Assembly (NCBI GenBank): GCA_947575475.1
Contig: CANPNN010000008.1
Location: forward strand, 1 to 18,342
From: an uncultured Pseudoflavonifractor sp.
Lineage (GTDB): Bacteria; Bacillota_A; Clostridia; Oscillospirales; Oscillospiraceae
Length of the DNA: 18,342 bases
Direction of reading: 5' to 3'
The notes under the pieces are model-generated. The model saw nothing but the letters and a program-made list of their open reading frames with translations. It ran no database searches and was not told the DNA's origin. The stretch's first letter is position 1. Each line of letters begins with the position of its first letter. Position numbers and translations under genes: made by a program. This document shows, piece after piece, positions 1 to 7,600 of this stretch.

Positions 1-1322
1 TGAAGGAGGAGCTTCCCAAAATCGACCTGGAGGCCCGGAAGACCGCCGCCCTCATCCGTATCCTGCAAAAACCCGACGACGTGGTGAAGACCATCCAGGA
101 GTGCGTGGACAAAAAGGGCAAGCTGGACGAGAACAAGGCTCACATCAAACTCATCGACCGCTACGAGATCTCCATCTTCACCGCCAAGGAGCTTATGGGC
201 TATAAGCTCCACGAGTCCATGGAGCCCGCCACCGTGGCCCGCGCCAGGCTCTCTGAACTGGAGAAGGCTCTGACCGCTGCGGAGCAGAAGTGCAAGGGGG
301 AGGGGTGCGAGTTTGCCGGGGACTACACCTACCTCAAAAACGGCAAGCCCGTCACCAGCGTCCGGAAGCTGAGCAAGGAGGAGATCGACCTCTCGGTGCG
401 CCGGGTGGCCCGGATCGTGAAGATCGGCATGTTCATGGACCGCTATCCCGCCGAGCTATCCGGCGGCCAGCAGCAACGGGTGGCCATCGCCCGGACCCTG
501 GCCCCTGAGCCCAAGGTCCTGTTCATGGACGAACCCCTCTCCAACCTGGACGCCAAGCTCCGCCTGGAGATGCGCTCCGAGCTTCAGCGCCTCCACCTGG
601 AGACCGGCTCCACCTTCGTCTATGTCACCCACGACCAGATGGAGGCCATGACCCTGGCCACCAAGATCTGTCTCATCGACAACGGCGTTCTCCAGCAGTA
701 TGACGCCCCCCTCACGGTCTACGGTCGGCCCAACAACACCTTCGTGGCCGACTTCGTGGGCAACCCCGCCATCAACTTTATCGAGGCCAGGGGCAAGCAG
801 AACCCCGACGGCACCATCGCCCTGTCCATTCTGGACGGGACCCGGGCCGTCTACACCCCCAAGACCCCCTTGGTCCTCAGCGACTGGTTTGCCGCCGCCG
901 ACGCCGCCGACCAGGCCAAAAAGGCCGCCGAGGCGGAGAAAGCCAAGGGCAAGGGTCATGTGGAGAAGGGCAACAAGGACGCCCTCTTCCGCTACCACGT
1001 GGCCGTGGTGGACGAGCAGGAGGATTTCGGGGACGAGGTGGAGCTCACCGACGAGGACCTGGTGGTGGGGGTCCGGCCCGAGTTCCTGAACATATCGGAA
1101 AACGGCGCTCTGGAGGGGGAGATCTACTCCGCCATGCCCACCGGTATGGAGACCACCGTGAAGGTCCGGGTGGGAGATTTCCTGCTCACCGGCGTGGTCT
1201 TCGGCGGGGTCCTTTACCAGATCGGCCAGAAGGTAAGGCTGGACTTTAAGGGGGAGGATGTGGTATTATTTAGCCGTAGAAACGGCCGCCTCATCACCCA
1301 GGGCAGCCTGACTGTCCAATAA
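1..1322 (+). CDS. ABC importer ATP-binding protein, MalK/UgpC-like, 5' partial, with insertions
   Basis: This is the ATPase subunit of a CUT1-type (sugar or glycerol-phosphate class) importer, acting at the inner face of the membrane. The frame is open from base 3 to the window edge, so the N-terminus with Walker A and the Q-loop lies outside; the GTG at 81 is internal and not a start. Visible are the signature LSGGQQQR (456-479), Walker B and D-loop [15 protein letters not shown] (about 520-564), the H-loop VTHDQ (about 624-638), and a C-terminal TOBE-like regulatory region ending at TAA 1320. About 100 or more residues upstream of the signature (bases 3 to about 375) do not resemble the short helical linker usual in MalK. 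A second Ala/Lys-rich insert lies near 900-985, inside the TOBE region. Permease genes are not in the window, so the substrate is unknown. The ATPase assignment is firm; the subfamily is inferred. Confidence 0.9.
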   Translation, partial: KEELPKIDLEARKTAALIRILQKPDDVVKTIQECVDKKGKLDENKAHIKLIDRYEISIFTAKELMGYKLHESMEPATVARARLSELEKALTAAEQKCKGEGCEFAGDYTYLKNGKPVTSVRKLSKEEIDLSVRRVARIVKIGMFMDRYPAELSGGQQQRVAIARTLAPEPKVLFMDEPLSNLDAKLRLEMRSELQRLHLETGSTFVYVTHDQMEAMTLATKICLIDNGVLQQYDAPLTVYGRPNNTFVADFVGNPAINFIEARGKQNPDGTIALSILDGTRAVYTPKTPLVLSDWFAAADAADQAKKAAEAEKAKGKGHVEKGNKDALFRYHVAVVDEQEDFGDEVELTDEDLVVGVRPEFLNISENGALEGEIYSAMPTGMETTVKVRVGDFLLTGVVFGGVLYQIGQKVRLDFKGEDVVLFSRRNGRLITQGSLTVQ

Positions 1323-1335
1323 AAGGCTTGTCAGG

Positions 1336-1366
1336 ACCGGCGGGACGTTTCGTCCTGCTGGTTTTT
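1336..1366 (+). terminator. Rho-independent terminator after the ABC ATPase gene
   Basis: An 11-bp stem (1337-1347 with 1351-1361, with two G-T pairs) closes on a TTT loop and is followed by TTTTT at 1362-1366. It starts 14 bases after the ATPase stop codon. The next gene begins only 25 bases downstream, so that gene needs read-through or a promoter I cannot identify here. Confidence 0.85.
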
Positions 1367-1391
1367 ATACCAGGAAAAGAGGATATCCCCT

Positions 1392-2183
1392 ATGATAAAG
1401 CTCATCGCCAGCGACATTGACGGGACCCTGATCCCCTACGGACAGAAGGCCCTTCCCCAAGAGTTGTTCCCTCTGCTGCGCCGGATACGGCAGGCGGGGA
1501 TATATTTCTGCCCCGCCTCAGGCCGGAGCTTCCCCTCCCTCCTGAGGACCTTTGGCCCCGCGGCGGATGAGCTTTGCTTCCTGTGTGAAAACGGGGCCAT
1601 CGTTTTCGGCCCCGGCGGGGAGGCGGCCCCCATCCTGTCCAAGACCGCCTTCCCCCGGCAGACCGCCCTGGCCCTGTGCCGGGACATTATGGCCCTGCCG
1701 GACGGCCAGGCGTTCGTCTCCGGGGAGCGGACCAGCTTTGTCTGCGGCGGAGACACCGACGGCCTGATCCGGTTTCTGGAGCGGGAGGTCCACTGCCCGG
1801 CCCTGGCGGTGGGGGACCCGGAGGAGATCCGGGAGGATATTGTAAAAATAACCGCTTACTGCCCCAAGGGTCCGGAGACCGTCGCCGCCGCTTTGGGTCC
1901 CAGTTGGGGGGAGTGGAATATGGCGGTGGCAGGCCCTTGCTGGCTGGATTTCGGGGTGGCCGACAAGGGCACGGGGATCCGGGGGCTTTGTGAGGCTCTG
2001 GGCGTTGCGCCGGAGGAGGTCGCCGCCTTTGGCGACAACTGGAACGACGTGGCGATGCTCCGGACGGTGGGACATCCCTACCTTATGGATACCGCCCACC
2101 CGGACCTGCGGGCCATGTTTTCCAGCCAGTGCTCCGACGTGCTGAAGGTGCTGGAGGAGATCCTGGCGGAGAGAGAAAAGTAA
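1392..2183 (+). CDS. Cof-type HAD-IIB family phosphatase
   Basis: A 263-residue cytosolic phosphohydrolase of the Cof/YidA group, whose known members dephosphorylate sugar phosphates, FMN, PLP and similar small molecules. All HAD motifs are present: DIDGT with nucleophile D8 and acid/base D10, motif II Ser43 in PASGRS, motif III Lys192 in DKGTG, and motif IV GDNWND (214-219). The middle (about 80-185) is the C2-type cap that sets specificity. The length is typical for the family. The ATG has a purine-rich AGAGG-type site about 10 bases upstream. It follows the ATPase terminator closely, and its stop codon touches the palindrome that precedes the sensor operon. The substrate cannot be read from sequence. 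A role with phosphorylated sugars would fit the neighbours but is only a guess. Confidence 0.88.
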   Translation: MIKLIASDIDGTLIPYGQKALPQELFPLLRRIRQAGIYFCPASGRSFPSLLRTFGPAADELCFLCENGAIVFGPGGEAAPILSKTAFPRQTALALCRDIMALPDGQAFVSGERTSFVCGGDTDGLIRFLEREVHCPALAVGDPEEIREDIVKITAYCPKGPETVAAALGPSWGEWNMAVAGPCWLDFGVADKGTGIRGLCEALGVAPEEVAAFGDNWNDVAMLRTVGHPYLMDTAHPDLRAMFSSQCSDVLKVLEEILAEREK

Positions 2184-2212
2184 CAAATAATTACAATGTT
2201 GTAACTATTTGT
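2183..2212. promoter_or_regulatory. 30-base near-perfect AT-rich palindrome, candidate operator of the sensor operon
   Basis: The arms 2183-2196 (ACAAATAATTACAA) and 2199-2212 (TTGTAACTATTTGT) are reverse complements except for one position, with TG between them. The element overlaps the last base of the HAD stop codon and ends 24 bases before the GTG of the binding-protein gene. No T-run follows on the plus strand, so it does not look like an intrinsic terminator. The strong AT bias against GC-rich surroundings and the dyad symmetry suggest a binding site for a dimeric regulator, or a promoter region. TACAAT at 2192-2197 resembles a -10 box but has no good -35 partner. Confidence 0.5.
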
Positions 2213-2235
2213 AATCAAAAAAGGAGGGGGAAGCG

Positions 2236-3255
2236 GTGAGAAAGAGGGCGCTGGCGGCGGTTTTGGCGGGGCTGCTTTTTCTCCCCTCCTGCCGGGGGCC
2301 GGAGACCGATATGAGCGGTCTGGCTCCCTCCGACGGGGAGAGGCTGGTGGTCTATACCTCCCACAAGGAGGAGGTATCCGGCCCCATCATCAAGGAGTTT
2401 GAAGAGCGGACCGGGATCTGGGTGGAGGTGGTCACCGGGGGCACGGGGGAGCTTTTGGAGCGCATCGCCGGGGAGCGGGAGGAGCCCCGGTGCGACGTGA
2501 TGTTCGGCGGCGGGGTGGAGAGCCTGCAGCTCTATGAGGACTGCTTTGAGCCTTATGCAGGCTCGGGGGCCGACCTGCTCAAGCCCGGGCTTCGGCCCCA
2601 GGGGGACCGGTGGACCCCCTTTTCCTCCCTGCCGGTGGTGCTTATTTACAATACCCGGCTGGTCTCTCCCGGGGAGCTGACGGGCTGGGCAGACCTGCTG
2701 GACCAGCGCTGGCGGGGAAAGATCGCCTTTGCCGACCCCGCCGTATCCGGCTCCAGCTATACGGCGGCGGTCACGATGCTCCTGGGGCTGGGCGGGGACC
2801 TCTGGGCGGATCTGGCCCGGTTTGAGGAGAACCTGGACGGGAACATCCTCTCCGACTCGGGGGACGTGCCCGCGGCGGTGGATGCGGGAAGCTGCTGGGT
2901 GGGGATCACCCTGGAGGAGAGCGCCCTGAAGCGGCAGAGCGAGGGGGCCAATATCGCCATCGTCTACCCGGCGGAGGGCACCAGCAACCTGCCCGACGGC
3001 ACCGCCCTGGTGGCGGGGGCCAGACACCGGGACAACGCCATGGCCTTCCTGGAGTTTGTCCAGAGCGCCGACGTCCAGGCCCTGGTGGTCAGCGACTTTG
3101 CCCGCCGGTCGGTGCGCACCGACGTCCAGGACCGGGAGGAGCTGCCCTCGGAGGAGGAGATCGGTATCATCGACTACGACGCCCAGTGGGCCTCGGGGAT
3201 CACGGAGGAGTTTTTGATCCGGTGGGCCGCGGGAAGAGGGGAGGGGGAGAAATGA
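2236..3255 (+). CDS. Extracellular solute-binding lipoprotein, AfuA/FutA/HptA-like
   Basis: A 339-residue periplasmic-binding-protein-fold lipoprotein on the outer face of the membrane. The signal peptide (KRALAAVLAGLLFLPSC) ends in a lipobox with Cys19; Pro at 17 is slightly unusual. Family-typical segments are VVYTSHKEE (38-46), TGGTGELLERI (67-77), a hinge motif AFADPAVSGSSYT (164-176), and VYPAEGTSNLPDG (243-255). The paired tyrosines that bind iron in FbpA-type proteins are not evident around VGITLEES (222-229), so a ferric ligand is doubtful. Relatives AfuA and HptA bind hexose phosphates. The GTG start has AGGAGGGGG 5 bases upstream. Its stop overlaps the kinase start by four bases (ATGA), so the protein is probably made together with the kinase. 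With no linked permease, a sensory role is more likely than bulk transport, as in HptA or PgtC. The ligand is an inference. Confidence 0.85.
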   Translation: MRKRALAAVLAGLLFLPSCRGPETDMSGLAPSDGERLVVYTSHKEEVSGPIIKEFEERTGIWVEVVTGGTGELLERIAGEREEPRCDVMFGGGVESLQLYEDCFEPYAGSGADLLKPGLRPQGDRWTPFSSLPVVLIYNTRLVSPGELTGWADLLDQRWRGKIAFADPAVSGSSYTAAVTMLLGLGGDLWADLARFEENLDGNILSDSGDVPAAVDAGSCWVGITLEESALKRQSEGANIAIVYPAEGTSNLPDGTALVAGARHRDNAMAFLEFVQSADVQALVVSDFARRSVRTDVQDREELPSEEEIGIIDYDAQWASGITEEFLIRWAAGRGEGEK

Positions 3256-4964
3256 GGAAAACGCCCGGTCACTCCTCCTTCCAGAAAAAGCTGCTGGGGG
3301 CCTTTCTGGGGGTGGGAGTGATCCCGTTGCTGGTGTGCGTTTTTTTGATCCTGAACCTGTTTCACCTGTCCCTGGCCCGGAACGCCGAGAATCTGGCGGA
3401 GAGCCAGCTCACCGCCATGACGGGGGGCCTTACCGAGCTGCTGACGGCCTGCGGCGGGGTGCTGGAGGACCTGAGCGGACAGGGGGAGGTGGGAATGGCC
3501 CTCACCCGGGGAGCTTTGCGGGATACCCAGATCTACAGCGCCCTTTACGACACCGCCGCCCCCCTGCTGCGCAACGCGGATTTCTCCCTCTACGACGGGG
3601 AGGGGAAGCTGCTCTACACCACGGGAAACGGACGGCTGGGGGAGACCCTGCCGGTGAACTGGGGGCTGTTGGCCGCCGCCCGGGCGAAGGGAGAGACGGT
3701 CTACCGGGCGGCGTCCCCCTATGACCAGAGTCCCAGGGGGCGGATGCAGATGGCTTTGGCCATTTCCGCCGGGGAGGGCGTGGCGGGCTACGCGGTGGCT
3801 GAGCTGGGGGAGGCCCACTTTGCCCGGCTGCTGGAGGGGAAATACACCGCTGACAGCGACGTGCTGGTACTGGATCCCTACTGGGACAAGGTGTACGTCA
3901 CCCCAGGGATCCAGGATGAGGCCCTGCCCGCAAGGCTGCGGGAGTGCCTTTTGAGGGGAGGGAGCCTGGCCGGGGTGGAGGCCGACCGCAGCTTCTTTCT
4001 CCTGCGGGAGGAGAGGAGCGGTTTTACGGTGGTCCTCCGGCAGCCCCAGCCTCTGGCGGAGTGGGTCACACGGCTATTCTACCTGGCGGCGGGGGTGTCC
4101 CTGCTGCTGTGCCTGGCATTGTGCGTACTTGTCTCCCTGCGCTTCAGCGGACAGATCGTCCGGCCCATCCGCTCTCTCAACAGCGCCATGGCGGCGGTGG
4201 AGGAGGGGGATCTGGCGGTACAGGTGGAGGTCCCCGGCACCGATGAGATCAGCCAGCTGTCCGGACGGTTCAACCGGATGACCCAGCGGCTCAAGACCAA
4301 CCTGGAGGACTCCCTGCGCCAACAGCAGGAGCTGGGGGACGCCCAGATCCGAATGATGCAGGCACAGCTCAACCCTCATTTTCTCTATAACACGCTGGAC
4401 ACCCTGAAGTGGCTGGGGAAGATCAACCGGATCCCCCAGGTGGCCACCATCTCCGCCGAGCTGGGAGATATCCTGCGCAGCAGTATCTCCGGCGGAGAGT
4501 TCGTGGAGCTGCGGGAGGAGGTGGAGCTGCTGGAGCGGTATGTGGAGATCCAGAGGATCCGCTTCCCCGGCAAGTTTGAGTATGAGATGAGGGTGGAGGA
4601 GGGCCTTTTGGACGCGCTGGTGCCCAAGCTGATGCTCCAGCCCCTGGTGGAGAATGCCATTATCCACGGCTTTGAGGACGGCAGCCACGGACATATTCGG
4701 GTCTCTGCCGCTACGGCGGGAGAAGAGATGCTGCTGACGGTGGAGGACGACGGCTGCGGTATGCCCAGGGAGAGCATGGAGCGGTTTCTGGCCCGGGAGA
4801 AGCCCCAGAGCGTCCATTTCGGACTTTACAATGTGGACGCCATCCTGCGGCTCTACTATGGAACGGAGAAAGGGCTGACCTTTCTGCCCCCGGCGGGGGG
4901 AAAGGGGACCTGTATCCGGGTGATCCTGCCCATCAGCCGCCAGGGAGAGGGGGAGAGAGAATGA
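3252..4964 (+). CDS. LytS/YesM-type sensor histidine kinase
   Basis: A 570-residue membrane sensor kinase. Domains in order: TM1 (about 14-37), an extracellular sensing region (about 38-274), TM2 (275-296), HAMP (about 297-350), a His_kinase domain with phospho-acceptor His376 in NPHFLYN, and a HATPase_c domain with N-box Asn468 in LVENAIIHGF, DDGCGM (499-504), and a GLYNVDAILRLYYG segment. The PHFLYN motif defines the YesM/LytS class, which phosphorylates AraC-type regulators. The ATG at 3252 was chosen because it overlaps the upstream stop as ATGA; an in-frame upstream start at 3186 would lie inside the binding-protein gene and adds no conserved sequence. The stop overlaps the next ATG in the same way. 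The extracellular part probably contacts the lipoprotein encoded just upstream, by analogy with HptS; this is inferred. Confidence 0.93.
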   Translation: MRKTPGHSSFQKKLLGAFLGVGVIPLLVCVFLILNLFHLSLARNAENLAESQLTAMTGGLTELLTACGGVLEDLSGQGEVGMALTRGALRDTQIYSALYDTAAPLLRNADFSLYDGEGKLLYTTGNGRLGETLPVNWGLLAAARAKGETVYRAASPYDQSPRGRMQMALAISAGEGVAGYAVAELGEAHFARLLEGKYTADSDVLVLDPYWDKVYVTPGIQDEALPARLRECLLRGGSLAGVEADRSFFLLREERSGFTVVLRQPQPLAEWVTRLFYLAAGVSLLLCLALCVLVSLRFSGQIVRPIRSLNSAMAAVEEGDLAVQVEVPGTDEISQLSGRFNRMTQRLKTNLEDSLRQQQELGDAQIRMMQAQLNPHFLYNTLDTLKWLGKINRIPQVATISAELGDILRSSISGGEFVELREEVELLERYVEIQRIRFPGKFEYEMRVEEGLLDALVPKLMLQPLVENAIIHGFEDGSHGHIRVSAATAGEEMLLTVEDDGCGMPRESMERFLAREKPQSVHFGLYNVDAILRLYYGTEKGLTFLPPAGGKGTCIRVILPISRQGEGERE

Positions 4965-5698
4965 AAAAAGTGGTCATCGTGGAGGACGAGGAGCTGGTCC
5001 GCCGGGGCATTGTCCAGGCGGTGGACTGGCAGAGCGTGGACTGCGTTGTGGCGGGAGAGGCCGCCGACGGGGCGGAGGGACTGGAGGTCATTCGCCGGGA
5101 GAAGCCGGATATCATCGTTACCGACATCAAGATGCCCCGGATGGACGGCATTGAGATGCTCCGCCGGCTCCGCGGCGAGGGGAACGCCGCCGCGGTCATC
5201 CTGCTGACGGCCTACTCCGACTTTACCTACGCCCAGGCGGCGGTGAAGCTGGGGGCGGTGGACTACCTGCTGAAGCCCTTCCACGACGGGGAGCTGGAGG
5301 AGGCGGTGGAGCGGCTGGCGGACCGGGGCGGGCATGGCCCTGCCCGGGCGGCCCCGGAGATCCCCTCCGGAGCCAAGAGCAAGTATGTGATGGAGAGCCT
5401 GCGGTATGTCTCGGAACACTATGCCGAGCCGGATATGTCCATCGCCCAGGTGGCGAAGTCCCTGGGGATCAGCGAGGGGCATTTGAGCCATGTGTTCAAG
5501 AGGGAGACGGGGCGGACTTTGGGCAGCTATGTCATCGACTATCGCATCCAAAGGGCCAAGGAGCTGCTGCGGGATTGCCGCAGTAAGGTCTATGAGGTGG
5601 CGGAGGCGGTGGGGTACCGGGATATCACCTACTTCAGCGCCGCCTTTAAGAAGGCGGCGGGGATGAGCCCTTCGGAATATCAGAAGCAGAGCCAATGA
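4961..5698 (+). CDS. YesN-type response regulator, REC plus AraC HTH
   Basis: A 245-residue DNA-binding response regulator and the partner of the preceding kinase. The receiver domain (1 to about 120) shows the acidic pair E8/D9, phospho-acceptor Asp55 in TDIKMPRMDG, Thr83 and Lys105. After a short linker, the AraC/XylS double helix-turn-helix occupies about 143-245, with a typical first helix-turn-helix (SIAQVAKSLGISEGHLSHVFK) and the signature VAEAVGYRDITYFSAAFKKAAGMSPSEY. The length is short for YesN proteins, which often carry a long middle region, and is closer to the HptR-type layout. The ATG overlaps the kinase stop by four bases, so translation is probably coupled. Likely targets are a transporter or catabolic operon, possibly outside the window. 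The 30-base palindrome upstream of its own operon is a possible self-regulatory site. Confidence 0.95.
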   Translation: MKKVVIVEDEELVRRGIVQAVDWQSVDCVVAGEAADGAEGLEVIRREKPDIIVTDIKMPRMDGIEMLRRLRGEGNAAAVILLTAYSDFTYAQAAVKLGAVDYLLKPFHDGELEEAVERLADRGGHGPARAAPEIPSGAKSKYVMESLRYVSEHYAEPDMSIAQVAKSLGISEGHLSHVFKRETGRTLGSYVIDYRIQRAKELLRDCRSKVYEVAEAVGYRDITYFSAAFKKAAGMSPSEYQKQSQ

Positions 5699-5730
5699 GG
5701 GGAGAGGCAGCTCCCGCCGCTCCGATCAAA

Positions 5731-5780
5731 AAAACCAAACCCCCACGGCGTTACAACATACGCCGTGGGGGTTTGGTTTT
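5731..5780. terminator. Bidirectional terminator, 20-bp perfect stem, between convergent operons
   Basis: Arms 5731-5750 and 5761-5780 are perfect reverse complements, and the T-A pair 5751/5760 extends the stem to 21 bp around an 8-base loop. Seven A's at 5728-5734 give a seven-U tract on the minus transcript (asnB direction). The plus transcript (response-regulator direction) ends in GGTTTT. It serves both convergent units. Confidence 0.93.
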
Positions 5781-5920
5781 GCGCGGACCATGCCATGCTG
5801 GCGCCGTTGGGGGCGGCAGGGCCGCAAGGTCAAGGGCCGGGCCGATGGGGACATCGGCCCCTACATGGGTTGGAGCCTATTGGGGGAGAAAAGCCGGCGG
5901 CGTGCCGCGCAGGAACAGGG
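5781..5920. repeat. Intergenic stretch with a hairpin resembling interspersed repeats
   Basis: The 140 bases between the terminator and the asnB stop hold no gene. A perfect 9-bp inverted repeat, GGGCCGATG (5839-5847) and CATCGGCCC (5852-5860), is separated by GGGA and followed by CCTACA. From memory, hairpins of this style occur as dispersed intergenic repeats in Oscillospiraceae-type genomes. Only one copy is in this window, so its repeat nature is unproven. Confidence 0.35.
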
Positions 5921-7504
5921 TCAGAGGCCGCTGGCGCCGTAGTTGGAGAGGACACGGGCGGAGGGGTCGTTTACGTCGCAGCCCGGCCAGGTCTTGTTGG
6001 GCATCCAGAAGTCCAGGACCATTTCGCTCTGGCCGGGGTAATACTGCTCGAAAAGCTCCCGGTAGAGGAGGGATTCCTTGGTGAAGGGCTGGGCGTGGGT
6101 GTATTTTTGGCGGAGGGTTTGGTACTCCCCGTTGGTGTAATAGCTCTCGGCATACTGCTTCAGGTAGTCCACCATGGAGTGGCCCACCGCGTCGGAGAAG
6201 GCCGCCTTCTCCCGCCAGAGGATGGAGTCGGGAAGGAGGCCGGTACCCTCAAAGGCGTGGCGGAGGAGGTATTTGCCCTTGCCGTAGGTGTTTCGCTTTT
6301 TCTCCGGGTCGACGGCCATGACGTACTCCACAAAATCCAGATCCCCGAAGGGGACCCGGGCTTCCAGGGAGTTGACCGAGATACAGCGGTCGGCCCGGAG
6401 GACGTCGTACATATGGAGCTCCCGGAGACGCTTGGCGGCCTCGTCCTGGAAAGCCTGGGCGGTAGGGGCAAAGTCGGTGTATTTGTAGCCGAAGAGTTCG
6501 TCGGAGATCTCCCCGGTGAGGAGGACCCGGAGGTCGGTTTTCTCGTGGATGGCCTTGCAGCACAGGTACATGCCCATGCTGGCCCGGATGGTGGTGATGT
6601 CGTAGGTGCCCAGGAGGCGGACCACCTCGGGAAGGCTGGAGAGGACCTCCTCCCGGGTCATGTAGACCTCGGTGTGGCGGCTGCCGATGTAGTCTGCCGT
6701 CTCCCGGGCGTACTTCAGGTCGATGGCGTCCTCCTCCATGCCGATGGCGAAGGTCTGGATGGGGGTCTTGCTCTTTTGGGCGGCGATGGCGCAGACCAGG
6801 GAGGAGTCCAGGCCCCCGGAGAGGAGGAAGCCCACGGGGGCGTCGGAGATGAGACGCTTCTCCACCCCGGCGGTGAGCTTTTCCCGGATGGTGCGGCAGA
6901 CGGTCTCCAGGTCGTCGGGGCAGACCTCTTTTACCCGGGACATGTCCCGGTAGCAGGTGAATTTACCGCCCTTGCAGTAGTGGCCGGGAGGGAAGGGCAT
7001 GATCCTGTCCACAAGGCCTGTGAGGTTCTTGGGCTCGCTGGCGAAGACGAGGGTCCCCTGGGGGTCGCGGCCGTAGTAGAGGGGGCGGATGCCGATGGGG
7101 TCCCGGGCGGCGATGAACTCCCCGGTCTCCCCGTCGTAGAGGACGCAGGCGAACTCGGCGTCCAGCATGGCAAACATGTCCGTGCCGTACTCCCGGTAGA
7201 GGGGGAGGAGAAGCTCGCAGTCGGAGTCGCTGTGGAAGGTATAGCCCCTATGCCGGAGATCCTCCCGAAGGGCCTGGAAGCCGTAAAGCTCCCCGTTGCA
7301 GACTGCCAGGCTGCTTCCCAGGGCGAAAGGCTGCATCCCCTCAGGGGAGAGGCCCATGATGGCCAGACGGTGGAAGCCCAGCAGGCCCGGGCCGGCGGGG
7401 AGGACGCGGGTGTCGTCAGGGCCGCGGGACTTGGTGTGGGAGAAGCCTTCGTCAAAGACGGTCCGGTCGGGGACGGGGCCGCAGTAACCGATAATGGAGC
7501 ACAT
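5921..7504 (-). CDS. asnB: Asparagine synthetase (glutamine-hydrolysing), class B
   Basis: A 527-residue cytosolic enzyme that makes asparagine from aspartate, ATP and glutamine. The N-terminal Ntn glutaminase domain starts with MCSIIGYCG, where Cys2 becomes the N-terminal nucleophile; SRGPDD (26-31), CNGELYG (69-75) and SDCE (94-97) bind glutamine. The C-terminal synthetase domain has the ATP pyrophosphatase loop SGGLDSS (229-235), GEISDELFGY, and SLEARVPFGD. The length is close to E. coli AsnB (554). The ATG has AAGGAGGG about 7 bases upstream. It stands as its own transcription unit, with a full-consensus promoter and a leader terminator, downstream of the PMT-PHP pair. It could also amidate a non-standard acceptor, but nothing in the sequence points away from asparagine. 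Confidence 0.95.
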   Translation of the reverse strand: MCSIIGYCGPVPDRTVFDEGFSHTKSRGPDDTRVLPAGPGLLGFHRLAIMGLSPEGMQPFALGSSLAVCNGELYGFQALREDLRHRGYTFHSDSDCELLLPLYREYGTDMFAMLDAEFACVLYDGETGEFIAARDPIGIRPLYYGRDPQGTLVFASEPKNLTGLVDRIMPFPPGHYCKGGKFTCYRDMSRVKEVCPDDLETVCRTIREKLTAGVEKRLISDAPVGFLLSGGLDSSLVCAIAAQKSKTPIQTFAIGMEEDAIDLKYARETADYIGSRHTEVYMTREEVLSSLPEVVRLLGTYDITTIRASMGMYLCCKAIHEKTDLRVLLTGEISDELFGYKYTDFAPTAQAFQDEAAKRLRELHMYDVLRADRCISVNSLEARVPFGDLDFVEYVMAVDPEKKRNTYGKGKYLLRHAFEGTGLLPDSILWREKAAFSDAVGHSMVDYLKQYAESYYTNGEYQTLRQKYTHAQPFTKESLLYRELFEQYYPGQSEMVLDFWMPNKTWPGCDVNDPSARVLSNYGASGL

Positions 7505-7546
7505 GGCAGATCCCTCCTTGGGTTTATTTGTGGGGCGGGATAATAG

Positions 7547-7590
7547 AAAAAGGGCGTCTTTGAGGGTGACCTCAAAGACGTCCTTGTCTT
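7547..7590 (-). promoter_or_regulatory. asnB leader: terminator with an overlapping alternative hairpin, candidate attenuator
   Basis: On the minus strand the leader folds into a terminator. An 11-bp perfect stem (7570-7580 with 7555-7565) has a 4-base loop and is extended by two G-C pairs past an A-C mismatch; UUUUU follows (7551-7547). An alternative 5-bp hairpin AAGAC/GTCTT (7590-7586 with 7579-7575) has the six-base loop AAGGAC and shares the terminator's 5' arm, so the two cannot form together. The promoter lies upstream of both, so this terminator acts within the asnB transcript. Confidence 0.65.
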
Positions 7591-7600
7591 CATGGGGGGA

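Noticed and set aside
2183..2212. Palindrome as a terminator for the HAD gene
   Set aside because: No T-run follows on the plus strand, and the stem is AT-rich and weak, so an operator-like role is favoured.
3186..3251. Upstream in-frame start for the sensor kinase
   Set aside because: It lies inside the binding-protein gene, adds a Gly/Arg-rich tail without homology, and the ATGA overlap at 3252 is the better start.
5765..7543. 592-codon plus-strand frame opposite asnB
   Set aside because: The composition is Gly/Val/Glu-rich without motifs, and it begins inside a terminator stem. The complementary strand has full asparagine synthetase motifs.
7505..7594. Possible leader peptide starting at the ATG in the asnB leader (MKTRTSLRSP...)
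   Set aside because: It has no ribosome binding site (preceded by CCCCCC), no run of Asn codons, and runs out of frame deep into asnB. The ATG falls at the likely transcription start, so leaderless translation is conceivable but unsupported.
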